This document shows positions 11,894-26,200 of a stretch of 64,000 bases of DNA, one piece after another (position 1 is the stretch's first letter; the number at the start of each line of letters is the position of its first letter). The notes under the pieces are model-generated. The model worked only from the letters and a program-made list of their open reading frames with translations. It was not told where the DNA came from and did not search any database. The translations under genes and the position numbers were made by a program. The DNA comes from Linyphia triangularis (Eukaryota > Arthropoda > Arachnida > Araneae > Linyphiidae). The stretch is from the NCBI GenBank assembly GCA_963978545.1, contig OZ021732.1:25864688-25928687 (forward strand), written 5' to 3'.

Positions 11894-14800
11894 GTGACTA
11901 CAACTTCATTTAACTCACACCTTACCTCAATTCCTCATTTTGCTATAAGAAAGCGACTCTAAAAATTATCCATAAAAGCAAAGATTTTAATATAAATCAT
12001 GCATTATGCATTGCCAACCTTTATATGCAATAGCAATTTACTGTGATTTTGAGCTCAGATCCACTTTTCGTAGTGTTTGACGACTACGGAGAAAACCATT
12101 GATTCCGTGTCATGGACAAACTCTTTATTTTTTGCTCCAAAAATTTGATGCAACATTATGATGGAGCCGACCAAATGATATAGTAGTTAGCGTGCTAGCT
12201 TCTAGACCGCGAGGTTGCGGGTTCGAGTCCCGTGTTAGGCATGGGTGTTTGTAAATGTATGTTGGCTTGTCTAATGACGAAAGTTTCGAAGCATCATAGC
12301 CCTCGTGTTGCTGACAGCGCCAGATAATCTGAATACAACCAACCAACATTATGATGGACAACGAGTCTCTTAGCCGTTTTTATACGGTTGGATAATGGCA
12401 AGTAGATTAATTAATCCTCTGAAACAACAACAGAAGCGTGAGTAAAAGCGACCTTTTAGTGAAAGACCCAAAAGACTTGATCGATTGCATTTTCATCGAC
12501 AATGAATCCATCTGCTAAGTTTCAGCACGATTAGATAACTTCAAGTGTATTAATTAGTCTTCCGAAGCAGTAATAATAGCGTATGTAAACAGGGTTCCCA
12601 CTCATATGATAAAATGAAAATCATTGACTTTTTAGGACCTAAATAGTGTTTTTAAGGATCTTTGAAAAAAAAAAAAAAATGTCAGGCACCATGTCTATAT
12701 ATAAATTTTTAATAAAGTATATTCTACCAAAAAAATTTACAAGTTGGTGCAAGAGCAATATAAATATGTCAGAGAATTTCGATACGGTGCGGATAAGTGG
12801 CGGTCACGCGGGGATATCAAGTCTGAGTTGTATTTAAAAAAAATTTAGCAGTTGGGCACACAATATCCGCAAAAATTAAGGAGTTTAAAGACCTCTGAGC
12901 ATTTTCAAATAATTTCAAGCCTTGAAAACGAGTTCAAAAATATTAAGTATTTTTTAAGACGGTGGGAACCATGATTAAATTGGACTTTTAGTGACAGTGA
13001 CATCCGACAAAACTTGATAGAATGCATTTTCATCAATATCGAATCTATCTGCCAAATTTCAGTTGGAGTGGATGAGGACAAATGGATTATTTAGTTCCCC
13101 TCCCCCCCCCCCCCAAATTTTCCTGCCATAAACACACACATACACAAATAAAATCGAAGTTTATATAAAAGATTTAAAAAAAAAGTCACTAAACTTAATG
13201 TTTTTCTTTCCTTGCAGGATATACTTCAGACAATGGGAAGGCGACGGCTGCTGGAGGCACGCCTCACCAACGCCTCCGAAAAGACCAATTACCAAGACGA
13301 CACGGAGTAGGTGTGCATGCTGGAAAAACTCGCGGTTTTCTTTTGAAAAGATAATTTATTCTTAACATTACATTTCTTAGAGTGAAAATTGCGCTATGTA
13401 ATAGGTGCAACGCAACCTGAATATCGTTTAGCATGAAACTTTTGGAACATTTCGGATGAACTATATTAAGGGGGTCAAGGACTTAAAATTCTAAAATATT
13501 TATTTTTAAAATTATTTTTCTGAAATTTTTTATGCAGCACTGTCTTTTGGTTTGAAATACAAAAAATTACTTTAAATTTTCAAATTTAAAAAATATTTTT
13601 TTTTTTTTTTTAATTAAAAAACTTTAAAATTTTGACTTTTCATAAATTTAATATATTGAAAATACTTTTTTAAAAAATCACTTCATTTTTGCATTAAATT
13701 ACTTCTTATAATTCAAAACAAAAATTGTCTTATTTTTATCGGCAAGTTGGTTTATTAGTATTCCGTAAAAGTGAACTTTTAGTGACATTTACCACAACAA
13801 CATTTGATAGAATGCATTGTCATCTACATTGAACCTATCTGCCAAATTTCAGTCCGATTGGATGACGGGAAGGGGGTTAATTAGGTCGTCTCAGATTTGC
13901 CCACCATCGACAAACATGCCCACTTACAAAATCGAAGTTAATATAAAGAATTTAAAAATGCCCATGTATAAAGACATAAAAAAAAATAGTAAAATGTATT
14001 AACATTCGCACTATTTCCAAGAATCTTCCCACGTCCATCTATTTCTTTCAATATAAATCTGAATCCAGCTTCCTTCCACAATCTTTAATCCGAATCTAGT
14101 AGGAAAAATAATTCAATAAAAGATATCTGAGTGAGAATATGGATGATGTTTATGGATGATGGTTTGCTTTCTCATTGTACATGACCGATAACGATGTCCT
14201 GGGGTTCTCTCTCTCTAATGAGGATGCTTCAGATTCCATCTCCATCAAATTCCTTATCCTTTAACCATCCCATACTCACTCAATAGGCCTAGAGAGTACG
14301 CTGTCCAATGCATACTAATGACCATGATCTCTGACATGCTGAAAGGGGACCTTCCAGATGAATGTGTTATCGATGTCTGGAAGATGCGTATGACTGAAAC
14401 TGGTATACAAAACACTGTACGATTTGATATCATATTGTGAATTGCCAGATGACAATACAGAGAAATTCCACTTTTCACTTATGAAAATATTTGAGTTCAT
14501 TGATATTAAAGAAGTGTCCTTAACCTTCAATTTATATTCCCTATAATCGGAGTGGAAATAATTAAACTGGCCCCGTTTAAATTCTCTAACCTACAGAAAT
14601 CAGCAGATATTGATAAAATTTTGCATGGGTACTACTGAAAACATAGAAATATAAGAAAAAATTAACTAAAAAGTCCAAATTTCCTCAAATAACGCATCAA
14701 AGATCAATTTATTTGTTTACTTTTGGTCTAAAACTTTTTCTACGATCGTCAAGTTTGTTAAGTTCGGTTCTACGGAAGTCCTTAAAATGCCGCACTATTT

Positions 14801-15474
14801 TCTGATGGCGAAAATATGAACTTCTGCTATCTTTTTTAAAATATATCATTTTCCAATGATTTCAAAAGTATGTGCGACAAATTTTCTGAAGATAAGTTTA
14901 TTGGGACAAGCTCTAAAAGGCTGTATAACAGCGTCGGCTTCGTTATGGACACCGTGTAGGGCTAGTACTAAATATGTATCCCAAAAATTGCTTATAAATA
15001 ACAGTAACTCTGAATAACAGTAACCTTAACAGTATCTTTGAAATTAAATTATATTATTAATAACTTTTTTGTGATACAAATTATAAATTGATAATTATTA
15101 ATGGCGTTGATGAGTTTAACTATATTAATTTCAGAATCCCACAAACAAAAAGTAAAAATGTTTACAAGTTAAAAAATTTTATCCGCAGCTTAACGTTCTT
15201 ATATACTTAACCAATTCAATGATTTTATATAAATCTGTTTACGAAAAAATTAAGTTTTGATTAATAAAATTCTGCTATTTATTTTTCACCAAATCAAGTT
15301 AATAAAAATGTTATTTTGCGTAACTAACTCTCTTAATAACATCATAAAAGAATTACTTATGCAAATTAACTATTTTAATAGCTTGATTTTGTGAAAAATC
15401 AACAACAGACCTATTGAAGATATCAAAACGATTTATTCTTAAACTAACTTAAATCTTTTTAACAAAATATTTTC

Positions 15475-15512
<38 letters not shown>

Positions 15513-15949
15513 TCTCATGTCACCAAATTTTACTGATGAAATATTTAGATTTTTCCATAAAATATTTCACCAAACCAAAGGTGAGCGCAATCAGTTTACG
15601 TGAATTCCTCTCCCCAGAAAGTTCAGGGAAAAAAGCAATTGATGGGCGAAATCTATTCTCTCCATATATATTATTCAGCAAAAATCTCAAAGCAGTCGTA
15701 AATCCCAACCTCTTCGTTGCCGTGATTCCACTCTTTCAATCGCAAAAAAACAGCTGGAGTTGCAGTCGTTTGAAATTGAAGTTCTTTCGTCCAGATCACG
15801 GAATAAACTCGCACTCGCGCGTGACTCCTGGTTCAAAATCCCAACTCACAAGGGAAAAAAAATAATAATGAAAGTCAAAAAGATAAGAAATGGGTGGTAA
15901 TAAAAACTAAGCGTGGCTATTTGAACACACTAACTTGTTGAATTCCTAC

Positions 15950-15983
<34 letters not shown>

Positions 15984-16378
15984 TAATTATATTACAAAAG
16001 CAACACAATTTTGTATCTTTGTAAATTATAATAAGAATAGATTTTCAAGAGATGTCAACAGTTCAATTATTTTTCTCATATTGATGCATTGTTGAGATGA
16101 CAATTCTATAAATATTAGTTTGTTTATTAAATAACGGAGCTCCTTTTCAAGAGAAATTTAATTGACATTCATTCATTCACCGATCACATGATAATAATTA
16201 AATACAAAACATAACGCAATAGAGTACAGCACAAAAGATAATGAACTCACTCTAACAAGTAAAATATCACCATTTATTCAAAAGCTAACGAATTTTTTAA
16301 CGAATTATCTTATAGAAAAGGTTCAATTTACATAAAATCCCAAATCTGTAACTTTCCAGATATATTTAATATATATTA

Positions 16379-16421
<43 letters not shown>

Positions 16422-18870
16422 ACTTTTTCTCCTAGCAGCTTATGCGCTGGTAATTTGTTGTATTTCTTTTGTTTATATGTTTTTGATTTTACATTCGTAA
16501 CTTCATTTTTGTTCCTTGGTTATTTATGTATGATGATATATATATTTGAACAAAATTATTAGAGCTCTGTGTTGAAGACATTCGTTTTTCAACTTTTTAC
16601 GCGGTTAAAGTATTTTTACGGAAATTTCGGTGGTGGGTATGTTTAGAACACCTTAAGAGGTATTACTACAGCGATTTTGAACAAAATCGTTTTAGCCGTT
16701 TTTTAGCAATTAGTGAAAAACATGATTGTTTCAATGGCAGCTACCTTATGAGCATGCGCGATTTTGACGAAAATCTTAATGATAGATCCCATGGCTACCA
16801 CCAATCCGCTCACCAATTTTGTACATCGTAAATCAATTTGATCGGGAGTTATGCTGACCACAGACACATCTGTCATCACTTGTTTAAAATCGGTATGTTC
16901 CAAAACGTAGAGCAGTGCAAAAAAAATCGATCCTTTTTTTTTTTTTTTTCTTTTTTTTTACCGAATCCTATACTTTCATTACCCTAAGTATACATATGGA
17001 TAATTGAAAGTAAAAATATCGTGAATAACGGCAACCACAACTGGGAAGAATAATTATTTTATAATTCATTCATTAAATGAGAAATAACCCTCTATTCTCG
17101 ACTTTTTCCCAGATAAAATAAAAAATATCAAAAACTTAGATACAGATGTTTCACATATATTATAGTGATAAAATATCAGCGAACAAAAGTTTTCAAATTA
17201 TACGCTGAGAGAATTCTCTCCCGAATGATATAAGCCATAACTAGTTAAGTTAATGGTGAAAGAAGCCATTAAAAACAGTCAATGGCCCGCCTGATGCCAT
17301 AACTGGTTAGTAATGGATGATTATTACTTTTATGACATAAATGTAAAGAAAGCAAAAATCTTGTTCTATGTCATAAGGAGGATATGGCTAAAGATTTAGA
17401 ATACGGAAATTTCCACAGATTGTTACCAAAGAGGAAACTTCTTTTGTGTGTGGGGGGGGGTGTAACTTGTTTTATGTATTTAATCAAATCTTCAACCATT
17501 ACCCCCCCCCCCCAACAAAAAAAATCCTGGCTACGGGCTTGGGAAAGAGTTTAAACAATAATCGGTTAATGCAATTTATTAATGTTACAAAATGATTCTA
17601 GAAACGAGTGTAAAAGCGACCTTTTAGTGACAGTGACAGCCCCCAAAACTTGATAGGATGCATTATCATCGACATCGAATCTAAATGCCAAGTTTCAGCC
17701 CTATTGGATTACGGCAAGTGAGTTAATTAGGCCTCCGCAGACCGCCCGACAGCCACACAAACAAACAATAAAGGATTCAAGAAGATCCAAAGTCAAAAGC
17801 TTATTTTCAATCGAAATATTCTTTGGCAACATTTCAACAAATTTCCATTTTAACTGAAAACAAAAAAGGAAGATTTTGCTACAAAATTATATCTGTCTTC
17901 AGTAGAATAAAACGTTCCCATAAATCATTTTAGCCGGGGAAAATACTAGCGTTTTCTTTCGAAAGAGAAAAACGCGACAGCTTGTCACAAACGAGGTAAC
18001 TGGAAGAATTTGATCGCCCCGTAAGGCCAAGTAATTTTCTGGAGGATATTATAGAGAGAAATAAAAACGTCTCAGTTGTTGCAGAACTACCATCCTTTTT
18101 TTCTTTTATTCCTCATCTGCCGAATATAAGACTTGGAAAGGAAAAGCAGTACTAAGCTAAAATTTCCGAATGGGATTTAAGGCATTGCAATATTTTGACG
18201 TTTTTTAAATTGACAAAAAAAAAACATTAAAATAAAATCCAAATCATAACTTTTTTTTCCTAAATACTAAGTCAGTTGACGGGTAATTTCTTGAACATAC
18301 ATTTGCCATGAAATAAAAAGGGTGTTTTCAAATAACATTGTGGTCTTAATTTTACATGTGGGCGAAGGTGTACTTAAAATACTCCCTACCACATAACTTA
18401 AGACTTAATTTAGAATAGGTTAGGCGTTTATGAAATATAAAGAAGCCATTAAAAACTTAAAATGTTATTTAAAACATACTGAACTTAAGATAACTGTTAT
18501 AACAGATAAACGAATATACCGGTGTCACTATAATAGCATGAGATAACCCGAACTAAACGCATAAACGCCGCCAGGGTGGGTCACGGTACACTTGCACTCC
18601 CCTGGATTATGACAATTAAATCTTATGTGCAGAAAGGTGGTAAAATTCACAAAGCAAAAATTATATGAGATTTATATTATTCCCTCAAACAATTAGTACG
18701 TAACTATTAGTCGGATTTCTTACTGAAATATTAAGAATCATTTTTGAAATATCAAGGTTTTAACAAAAAGTTTAGCCGCTTTGCACACTTCAATTAATAA
18801 ACTTGCCGATTCCCATGACTAATAGTCAGCGAGGCGACTGCTAGTTTAGGTACCCTATCTAACATCATTC

Positions 18871-18909
<39 letters not shown>

Positions 18910-19049
18910 GAATGTAGAGAAATGCTAACAGATTGTGAATACACTTGTCTGCCGGGGCAAAAATGGCCGAAAGTGGTACAAAAATCGACTTTAAACGAGT
19001 TGAACTTAATCCGATTGCCAATATGTTATAGCTTACCAAAAAGTAAACG

Positions 19050-19090
<41 letters not shown>

Positions 19091-19314
19091 TCTTGCAACC
19101 CACCACTCTTTAATTTTCAATTAAAAAGGTTGCAGACGATTTGTCTTTCCTGGGGTCTATATCTTTCATCCTATAAAAGTCAGTTAAGTTGTCAATAAAA
19201 ATTATGCCTTCAGTGACGTAATATTTTTCGTCAACTTGACTCACTTTTAAAAGTCCGAGAATAAATATCTTCTGCACCCCTGATCATCGAAAATTAAAGA
19301 ACGATAGGTTACCA

Positions 19315-19349
<35 letters not shown>

Positions 19350-20196
19350 TATAATTTGAAAAGTTATGACATATTTGGCAGTTCAACTCATTCGAGGTGA
19401 ATATTTATGCAGTATCGACCATTTTTTTCCCCAACTGACCAGTAAAAATTTTAGTGCAGCCGGAACATTAACTCCCCCACTTCCCACAATCGCTCATGAA
19501 TGGAAATTCTTTAATCTTAACCCATTAAAGACAACTTTGAAATGGATAAAAGGCCATTGTTTTTAACTTTTATCATGGTTACTTAAATCATTTAAAGTAT
19601 ATTTTAAATATTTCAGATATATTAGAAAATTATTTTTATAATTTTTTTTTTTTTTTCTTTTTAAACACTCGAATGGAACCACAATCACAATTTATTAGTA
19701 AAGAAGAAAAAAACTAAAGTGTCAACAGGCAAATTTTCTTACCAACCGTAGTTAATGGTTAATTACACAAACGCAAAGTTTCCTTTCAATATTTATAAAA
19801 TGATATGAGAAAGAAGATAGAAAAAAAAAAAACTTATTTAAACTTACTTATAACTTCGCTCCATGTTTCAAAATGGTTCCATTTAGTGGAAAAAAATTCT
19901 AAGAAATGCTCGTTGCTCTCCCACCTCACTCACACACAAGCCAATCAGGACATCGGATTTACTAGTACAGTCGAGGTCGCGAAATTCGTAAAGGCTGCAT
20001 TTGGCACCATGCCATATACATTTAACGTGGTGTGAGATTCCATACTAGCAGTTATTTCTATGGCAACGGTGCGGCTTATTTGGAACTTTCACTTTCTGTC
20101 TGCACTCGCTCGATCCTAGTCGGATTTAGTTAATTTGAACGAGTTTGTTTATTTACCCTCAATTGTGAATTGCGCAACAGGTTTGCTAATTATCGG

Positions 20197-20238
<42 letters not shown>

Positions 20239-23200
20239 CTTACCGTAGAAGTTCCTTTTTCATTTGCGATTCTAATCTACATTTAAGAAAATTAATAAAA
20301 TAAATAATCAAAATTGACTTGCAATTACTAAATTTTAATTTAAAACTAATAATTTAAATGCAGCTCGACTGTACTTGCTGTACCCCATAAACCGGCCACT
20401 GGTCAAGAAACTGATTATTGCCGCTGGTCATCAGTTAGTAAAAACCTTTTTCCTTTCCTTTATTTTTCATTTATATTCCCATCCATAAACATAAACAGAT
20501 TCTCAATTTATTGGCGCCTGAACTTGATCAAATAGGATAGGGTGTCGCCAAAGCAAACATTAGAATGTGAGGGCGTGACGAAATGTTCTCTTTCTGTGTG
20601 ACTTTCGGCTGCTGTGGCAGAGTGTAGAAGTCGTATAAAATAATCACTCGCAGGTTGTTCCTCTTGGGAAATAAACTCACTAAAATTCTTACTTTCTGGG
20701 GGGTTTGGCTTCAGACATTGTACACAATAAAATGTTTCGTAACCGATCTTCTGGAAAAGAAAGTCGATTTGGAAGTTGTTTTTTAAACTTTAGCAGAAAA
20801 TGAAAGGAAATGTTTGGTTTGAAAAAAAAATATATCCATTGCGTTTATAGCCTTAGCTGGGCTAGGAATTTTTCCCATGGGAAAGATATTATTCTTTACT
20901 TTCATCGATTTGGTACTTATTGAAATGTTCTTTATAAAAAAAAGGTGATTATTATGTTAAATTAGAGACTGTTACTGCTTAAGTAAAAAGTCAAATGGAT
21001 GCGTTTTGTTCCAAGAGTTTTTATCCTTGAAGATGCAAAACATTCGTAATTATTTGTTCGAGGGTCCATTTTTAAATTAAGATTTACATGAGAAGAAACA
21101 ACCCAGACAGTTTGATTTGAATACAAAGTGATCCAAAACTAAAAGGACTTTTTAAAAATAAGTAACTTATGTTAATTTAAAAATAGGAAGAAACGATTTT
21201 CACCAGAAATGGGGGGTTTCTGTACATTTCTGTGCAAACTACCTCCTTGTTCTATCCTCGAATGTTCGTAAATTATCGATCTTTTCAATATCGTGATAAT
21301 TCTTAACTATCTCCCCTCCCTGTATAATTTCATACAAAGTAACTCGTGTTTCAAAATTATGTATAATTATTGATTCGCTCGAGAAGACGGCATTTCCAGA
21401 TAGAATAATTGAATTGTAGTCTTCCTAATAAAAATTATTTTGAATTTAATATCAAGTCGTTCCATTTTTTGAAAAATCACCATTTCACTTAAAATTGAAA
21501 CATAAATATGTAATCCAAAAATAATGAGTGCCTCGGATTATAATTTACCCTTCAGACAACAGTTTTAATAATAACTCAGAGTAAAATAAACTGAAAGGAG
21601 AATAGAAGAATGTCTTTCAATTTCTTAAACCAAAAGACTTTCTTTCAGAAGTCGGTTGAATAATTGGACAGGTTGTCATCGGGGTAACGAAGCCATTTAT
21701 TTTCAAAATGTTTTTCTCTTACATTTTTTGGCGCAAATATCGTAAATGTAATTATAATTTTAAAAGGAAAAGAAAAAAAAACTGAATAAAAGCTTCTTGT
21801 GGCAATTTGTAACAATCTCAATCCCACAAAACGTACTAACGGAAGTGGCATTGTGAATTAGAGGTCGGCGATATATCGATACGACGATATTTTTATCGAT
21901 ATTTTTTTTTAAATATCGATATTTAAAATATCGATACAAGTCGCCGATATATCGATATTTTTAAACATTTTTAGTTTTTTTATCGTTTTGCAGTTCCATG
22001 TGGGTTTTTTTTTTTTTTCCTTCCCCTTTGTTCCTTTTTCAAAAACTTCAAAACTAAGGTTTGGACTTGGCTGAAAGACAGCTAAAATGGCACTCTAACA
22101 AAAAAGAAAACATGATGTAATAGAAAGATAAGATCATTTATTAGTTGTCAATAACATAGCATCGTTTCTGTTGCCAGCGTATGCCTGGAATTTGCATCTA
22201 ATTTTAAATATTAAACACATCACATCAGCAAAATATGCAATAACTACTATTCAAAATTTCTTCTTTAAAAATAATGTGAATTTATGCATTGATATCCAAA
22301 TGTATTTTATTTATTCTGATTGATAATGTAATTTATTTACTAAAACAATTTTTATAATTTATTTATTAAAACAATTTTGGCACTAATTCATGAAAAGTAG
22401 AAATTTTCCCCGAAAAACTCTGGGGGGGGGGGGGAAATCATGTATCGATACATCGATATTTTATCGATAGTTTTTCTATGCAACGATATAGTATCGATAT
22501 TTCCGACCTCTATTGTGAATCGGTATTTTCTTTATCATAAAGTACATCACGTTTTATTTCATTGTAGAAATTATAAACTCAAAAGGTACCAAAGGATTAC
22601 ATCTGTTTAATCATCAATACAATAAGTGAGAGGAAAATCGTGCCTGTACTAAAAAAAACTATTTCAAGCTGCTATACGAATTGATCTAATGGTTGAAAAG
22701 TTTGATACTTAAGGTTTCTTTTTATGAACATAAATTACCTTACTCAAATTCAACGTCCTTTGATATTCGAAATATCCAGTTCTCGTTAAGAGAATCTGAT
22801 TTCATGACTTACAAACTTTTTCTGATCAACACATTGTGAAAACTGCATTACCATCTTTACACACTCCTAGCTACTAACAGGACGCATTAAGCAAATCAAG
22901 AAAACTAATTTTCTTAGAAATAACTTCTATTTCCAAAAAAAAAACGTATATCAATCAGTACTAAAGTTTGCACGCAATAAATTTTGAATAATTCAAGCAA
23001 GACCTTGCTTACCTTGTATATTTTCACCTTTTGCAGAGAGAGTGTTCAAAAGCACACACTCAATCATATATAAATTGTATTGTTACGAATTTCTGTATAT
23101 TTGTAAATATTTCGTAGTTTTGTTTCGTTTTTTGGAACCACCGACTGTCTATTTCTGCCACTTATAAAGTGCTTAACACAGCCAAATACATCTCGTAATT

Positions 23201-26200
23201 TTGAGCATCTAGAAGAATACAAGATCGAAATCTTCTAGTGTAAACCTCTCTCTCCGACCACACCAACGAGATGACATTGAGGCCACGACAGATTTAATAT
23301 GCACCAGCCCTCATTAGGTACACACCGATATTTGGTGGACGGAGGCCCGAACCTACAACCCTCCGGTTATGAGCTCGATACTCTACCGCCCTTCATTTGT
23401 TATACAGTTGATATTGTTACGAATTTCTGTGTATTTGTAAATATTTCGTAGTATTAATTATGTAAAAAGGAAAATTTATGTATATTTCGCATAAGGCAGT
23501 GCAAGAGTTTGTCTTCGCTTTCCTGCAATGCGTCTCTTAATGCTTGATAACGAGTTTTACAGAAATAACGCTGGGAAGCGAGTTTTACAAGGAGCAGGGC
23601 ATTTAACTTTATGGTAATGGCAATCTCGCCAGAATCTTAGCCGAAATTGGAAATTGACAACTACTATCGTAGCCAAATTTACCACAAATTTTGCCAATTT
23701 AGTAAAACCTTTTAAAATACTGCAAAAACAATATATTGGAATTTTTTCCCTCATCCTATCAGCAATATATAACTCCTAGAATTTTCGTAATCCTTTCGTA
23801 CCATTTAATACATTTTGCTATTTTCTTAAAGAAGCTGAATATTTTTTTTTTTTTTTTTTAGTTATAATTGAATAAAAACCAGTTAAAGAAATAAAGTATA
23901 CACTTTAAAATCTGAAATCAATTTGGGATCGTTTATAAACACGCTCTTCAAATATTAAAATGTGTTTTTCCCTTCATGTACATTTATTATTAACGTACTT
24001 TTACTTATGTTAAATTGTATTTCTTGGAATGGTCCGAATTCATAGCGATGAGCATTGCTCTTAGGGAAGAGATTAAGTCTATTTATCATATATAATAAGT
24101 TTCGCAGCTTATAAAAAAAATTAACCCATAAAAATAAAGTTTTCAATATAAATACTTTGACGACTTTTATGGGCAACTTATTTAAGCGTTTTTTAGCTCA
24201 GATCGACTTTTCATAGTGTTTGACCATTACTCAGAAAACCATCTATTCAGTGCCATAGACTACTTTTTTAAGCCCCCAAACGCGATAGAATGCATTGTCA
24301 TCGACAATATCTGCCGAGTTTCAGATCGATTGTATGACAGCAAATGGATAAATTAGTCACCCAGAAAGATAATAGAAATGTATTTAGAAGCGGCCTTTTA
24401 TGGCCGGACCCAAAACAAAAACATTGTCAGAGATAGCGTGTCTATCTGCCAAGTTTCAGATCTCTTGGATAACGGGAAGTGGGTTAATTAGTTCTTTGGC
24501 CACTGCAAACAAGCAAAGTTATTATAAAGGATTTAAATAGAATTCGCTTTGTAGACTCAACAACTGAAGTAATGTTCCAAAAACTCTACTGTAATAAAAC
24601 TCTGTCAAAAGCAGTTTTCTATATAAATTTACACTACAGCAATGTACGCAACGTGGGCATCTGTATTTGACGAGTATCTGCATTTGTTTACTTTCCGTAT
24701 TAAAATAAAAGTGAATTACTAGCAGTGTTTGTTTCAAATTTTAGGTTGAGTTAAAAACTAATCTTTGTGATTTTTAAAATTGAATTAGTAATACTAAAGA
24801 TTGTTTATATTGAATTAACAACTTCAAAGACGTTTATTTATAAATTCAACACATATTTTTTTTAATAATTTCAATTGGTATCTGGTTATTATATATGTGT
24901 TAATTTCTGTTTTTTAGATCAAAGAATGAAAACAGACAGAGAAAAAAAGGTAATTTTTTTCTTTGTCATTAATTTCCTTTTCAGCAATGGGTTTGTTTTA
25001 CATATTAGGTGAAAAAAAAGCAAATTTGAGAAAGAATCCCATCAAAGAAAACACCCATTAAAAGCAATTAATTACTTCAGACTTAAATATGTTTGTTTTA
25101 CAACTATAAAATCGTGACAAAAAGCGCTGTCAGTGTGTCAATGAAATTCAAGTTGTTTTATTAGTATAATCTCGTTATTATAGAAATTACTGAACACTTT
25201 ATACCAATTAAATTTCGGTGCTTAACTACACGACTTGCTAGATCAATAAGTACTCCTCACTTTAGCATTCACGAAATGACTAATACTCTAATATGGCTAT
25301 GAACCTCAGTTTTAAATTCAGGTATTAATTTAAAAATTATGTTTCATAAATTCAAATATAATTTTATACTTTTGTATAAAAGATTTTTAAAAAAAAACTA
25401 ATATTTTATTTATTACTTAATTTCTTAAAATTAATAAAAAAATAATATAACCCATAAAAACAATGTTTTTAAAAAATCCTTTATATGCATTGTTTTTATA
25501 TTCATTAACGCAGAGCCGCTATCAAAAACATTTCTGTCAGCAAAATGTGGGACAAACTACGTTTCAAAATTTATTTATTAAAAATGAACGTAAATTTATA
25601 CTCTCATATCCAAATATCTTTTATTTATTCTGATTAAAGTAATTTTGTTTGTTTAAAAAAAATGGCAACAGGAAAGAGTTTCAACAATGATCTGTTCAAT
25701 GCTATTTAAATGCGATTGGATGACGCCAAATTAGTTTATTAGTATTCTGTAAAAGTGATCTTTAAAAAACAGTAACGGCCCCAAAATTTGATAGAATGCA
25801 TTACCATCATCATCGAACCTATCTGCCAAGTTTCAGCCCGATTGGAAGACGGCAAGGGGGTTAATTAGGCCTCCGCAGATTCCGCTTTCATCGACAAACA
25901 AACACATAAAATCGAAGTTAATATAAAGAATTTTAAAAAATTAAATTCTTCTTACTAATTTGTCTGAGTTATAAAAATAAAAAGAGTATAGCACTTTCTT
26001 CTAATGAAGAATCATGATTTATTAAGTTTAAAAATGCTCTAATTGGCCCCTAAACAATAAATTACAGTTCTTAAAAACAAGCAGCAACGTTGATTTGTTT
26101 TTAAGGTTGAAAGATAAGTTTTCTTAATGAGCAAATTCCAATAAAATAAGAAGAATCGTTAAAAAATGGTTAATTTCATCTCTATAAAAAACTATTGATG

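Larger units (their letters stand above)
12049..13173 (+). repeat. Family A repeat: head, three ~150-bp monomers and tail, with two nested insertions
   Basis: The head (GAGCTCAGATCCACTTTTCG) matches 24197. The element then has three diverged monomers sharing CGACCTTTTAGTGA, GATAGAATGCATT, TATCTGCCAA.TTTCAG and TTAATTAG. It ends with the tail AATCGAAGTT.ATATAAA. Monomer 1 is interrupted by a SINE (12166-12343), and monomers 2 and 3 are separated by a possible MITE (about 12593-12974). It spans channel exon 1's downstream intron. No coding capacity is seen. Confidence 0.75.
15477..20236. repeat. Cluster of six A/T homopolymer runs of 30-38 bases
   Basis: The runs are T34 (15477-15510), T30 (15953-15982), T32 (18875-18906), T38 (19052-19089), A31 (19316-19346) and T37 (20200-20236). 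Five of six are T on this strand, as if left by minus-oriented poly(A)-tailed insertions. Between them the sequence is AT-rich and unassigned apart from the family A and B copies. Confidence 0.7.

Noticed and set aside
12180..12245. Possible tRNA gene
   Set aside because: A and B boxes are present, but the acceptor stem is imperfect, the sequence continues as a SINE body and it is flanked by a 15-bp insertion duplication.
13308..13310. Reading the TAG after exon 2 as the true end of the channel
   Set aside because: The donor GTAGGT one base earlier joins in frame to the exon at 27725, and the downstream exons form one long open frame. Kept only as a possible alternative isoform.
15520..15865. 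109-codon plus-strand and 62-codon minus-strand frames next to a T34 run
   Set aside because: No motif is recognised. The segment looks like a poly(A)-tailed insertion rather than an exon.
20514..20530. TGGCGCCTGAAC, resembling a retroelement primer-binding site
   Set aside because: No LTR ending in CA lies directly upstream, and no gag or pol follows.
23340..23391. Possible Met tRNA gene on the minus strand
   Set aside because: No closing acceptor stem; it continues into ~200 bases of SINE body.
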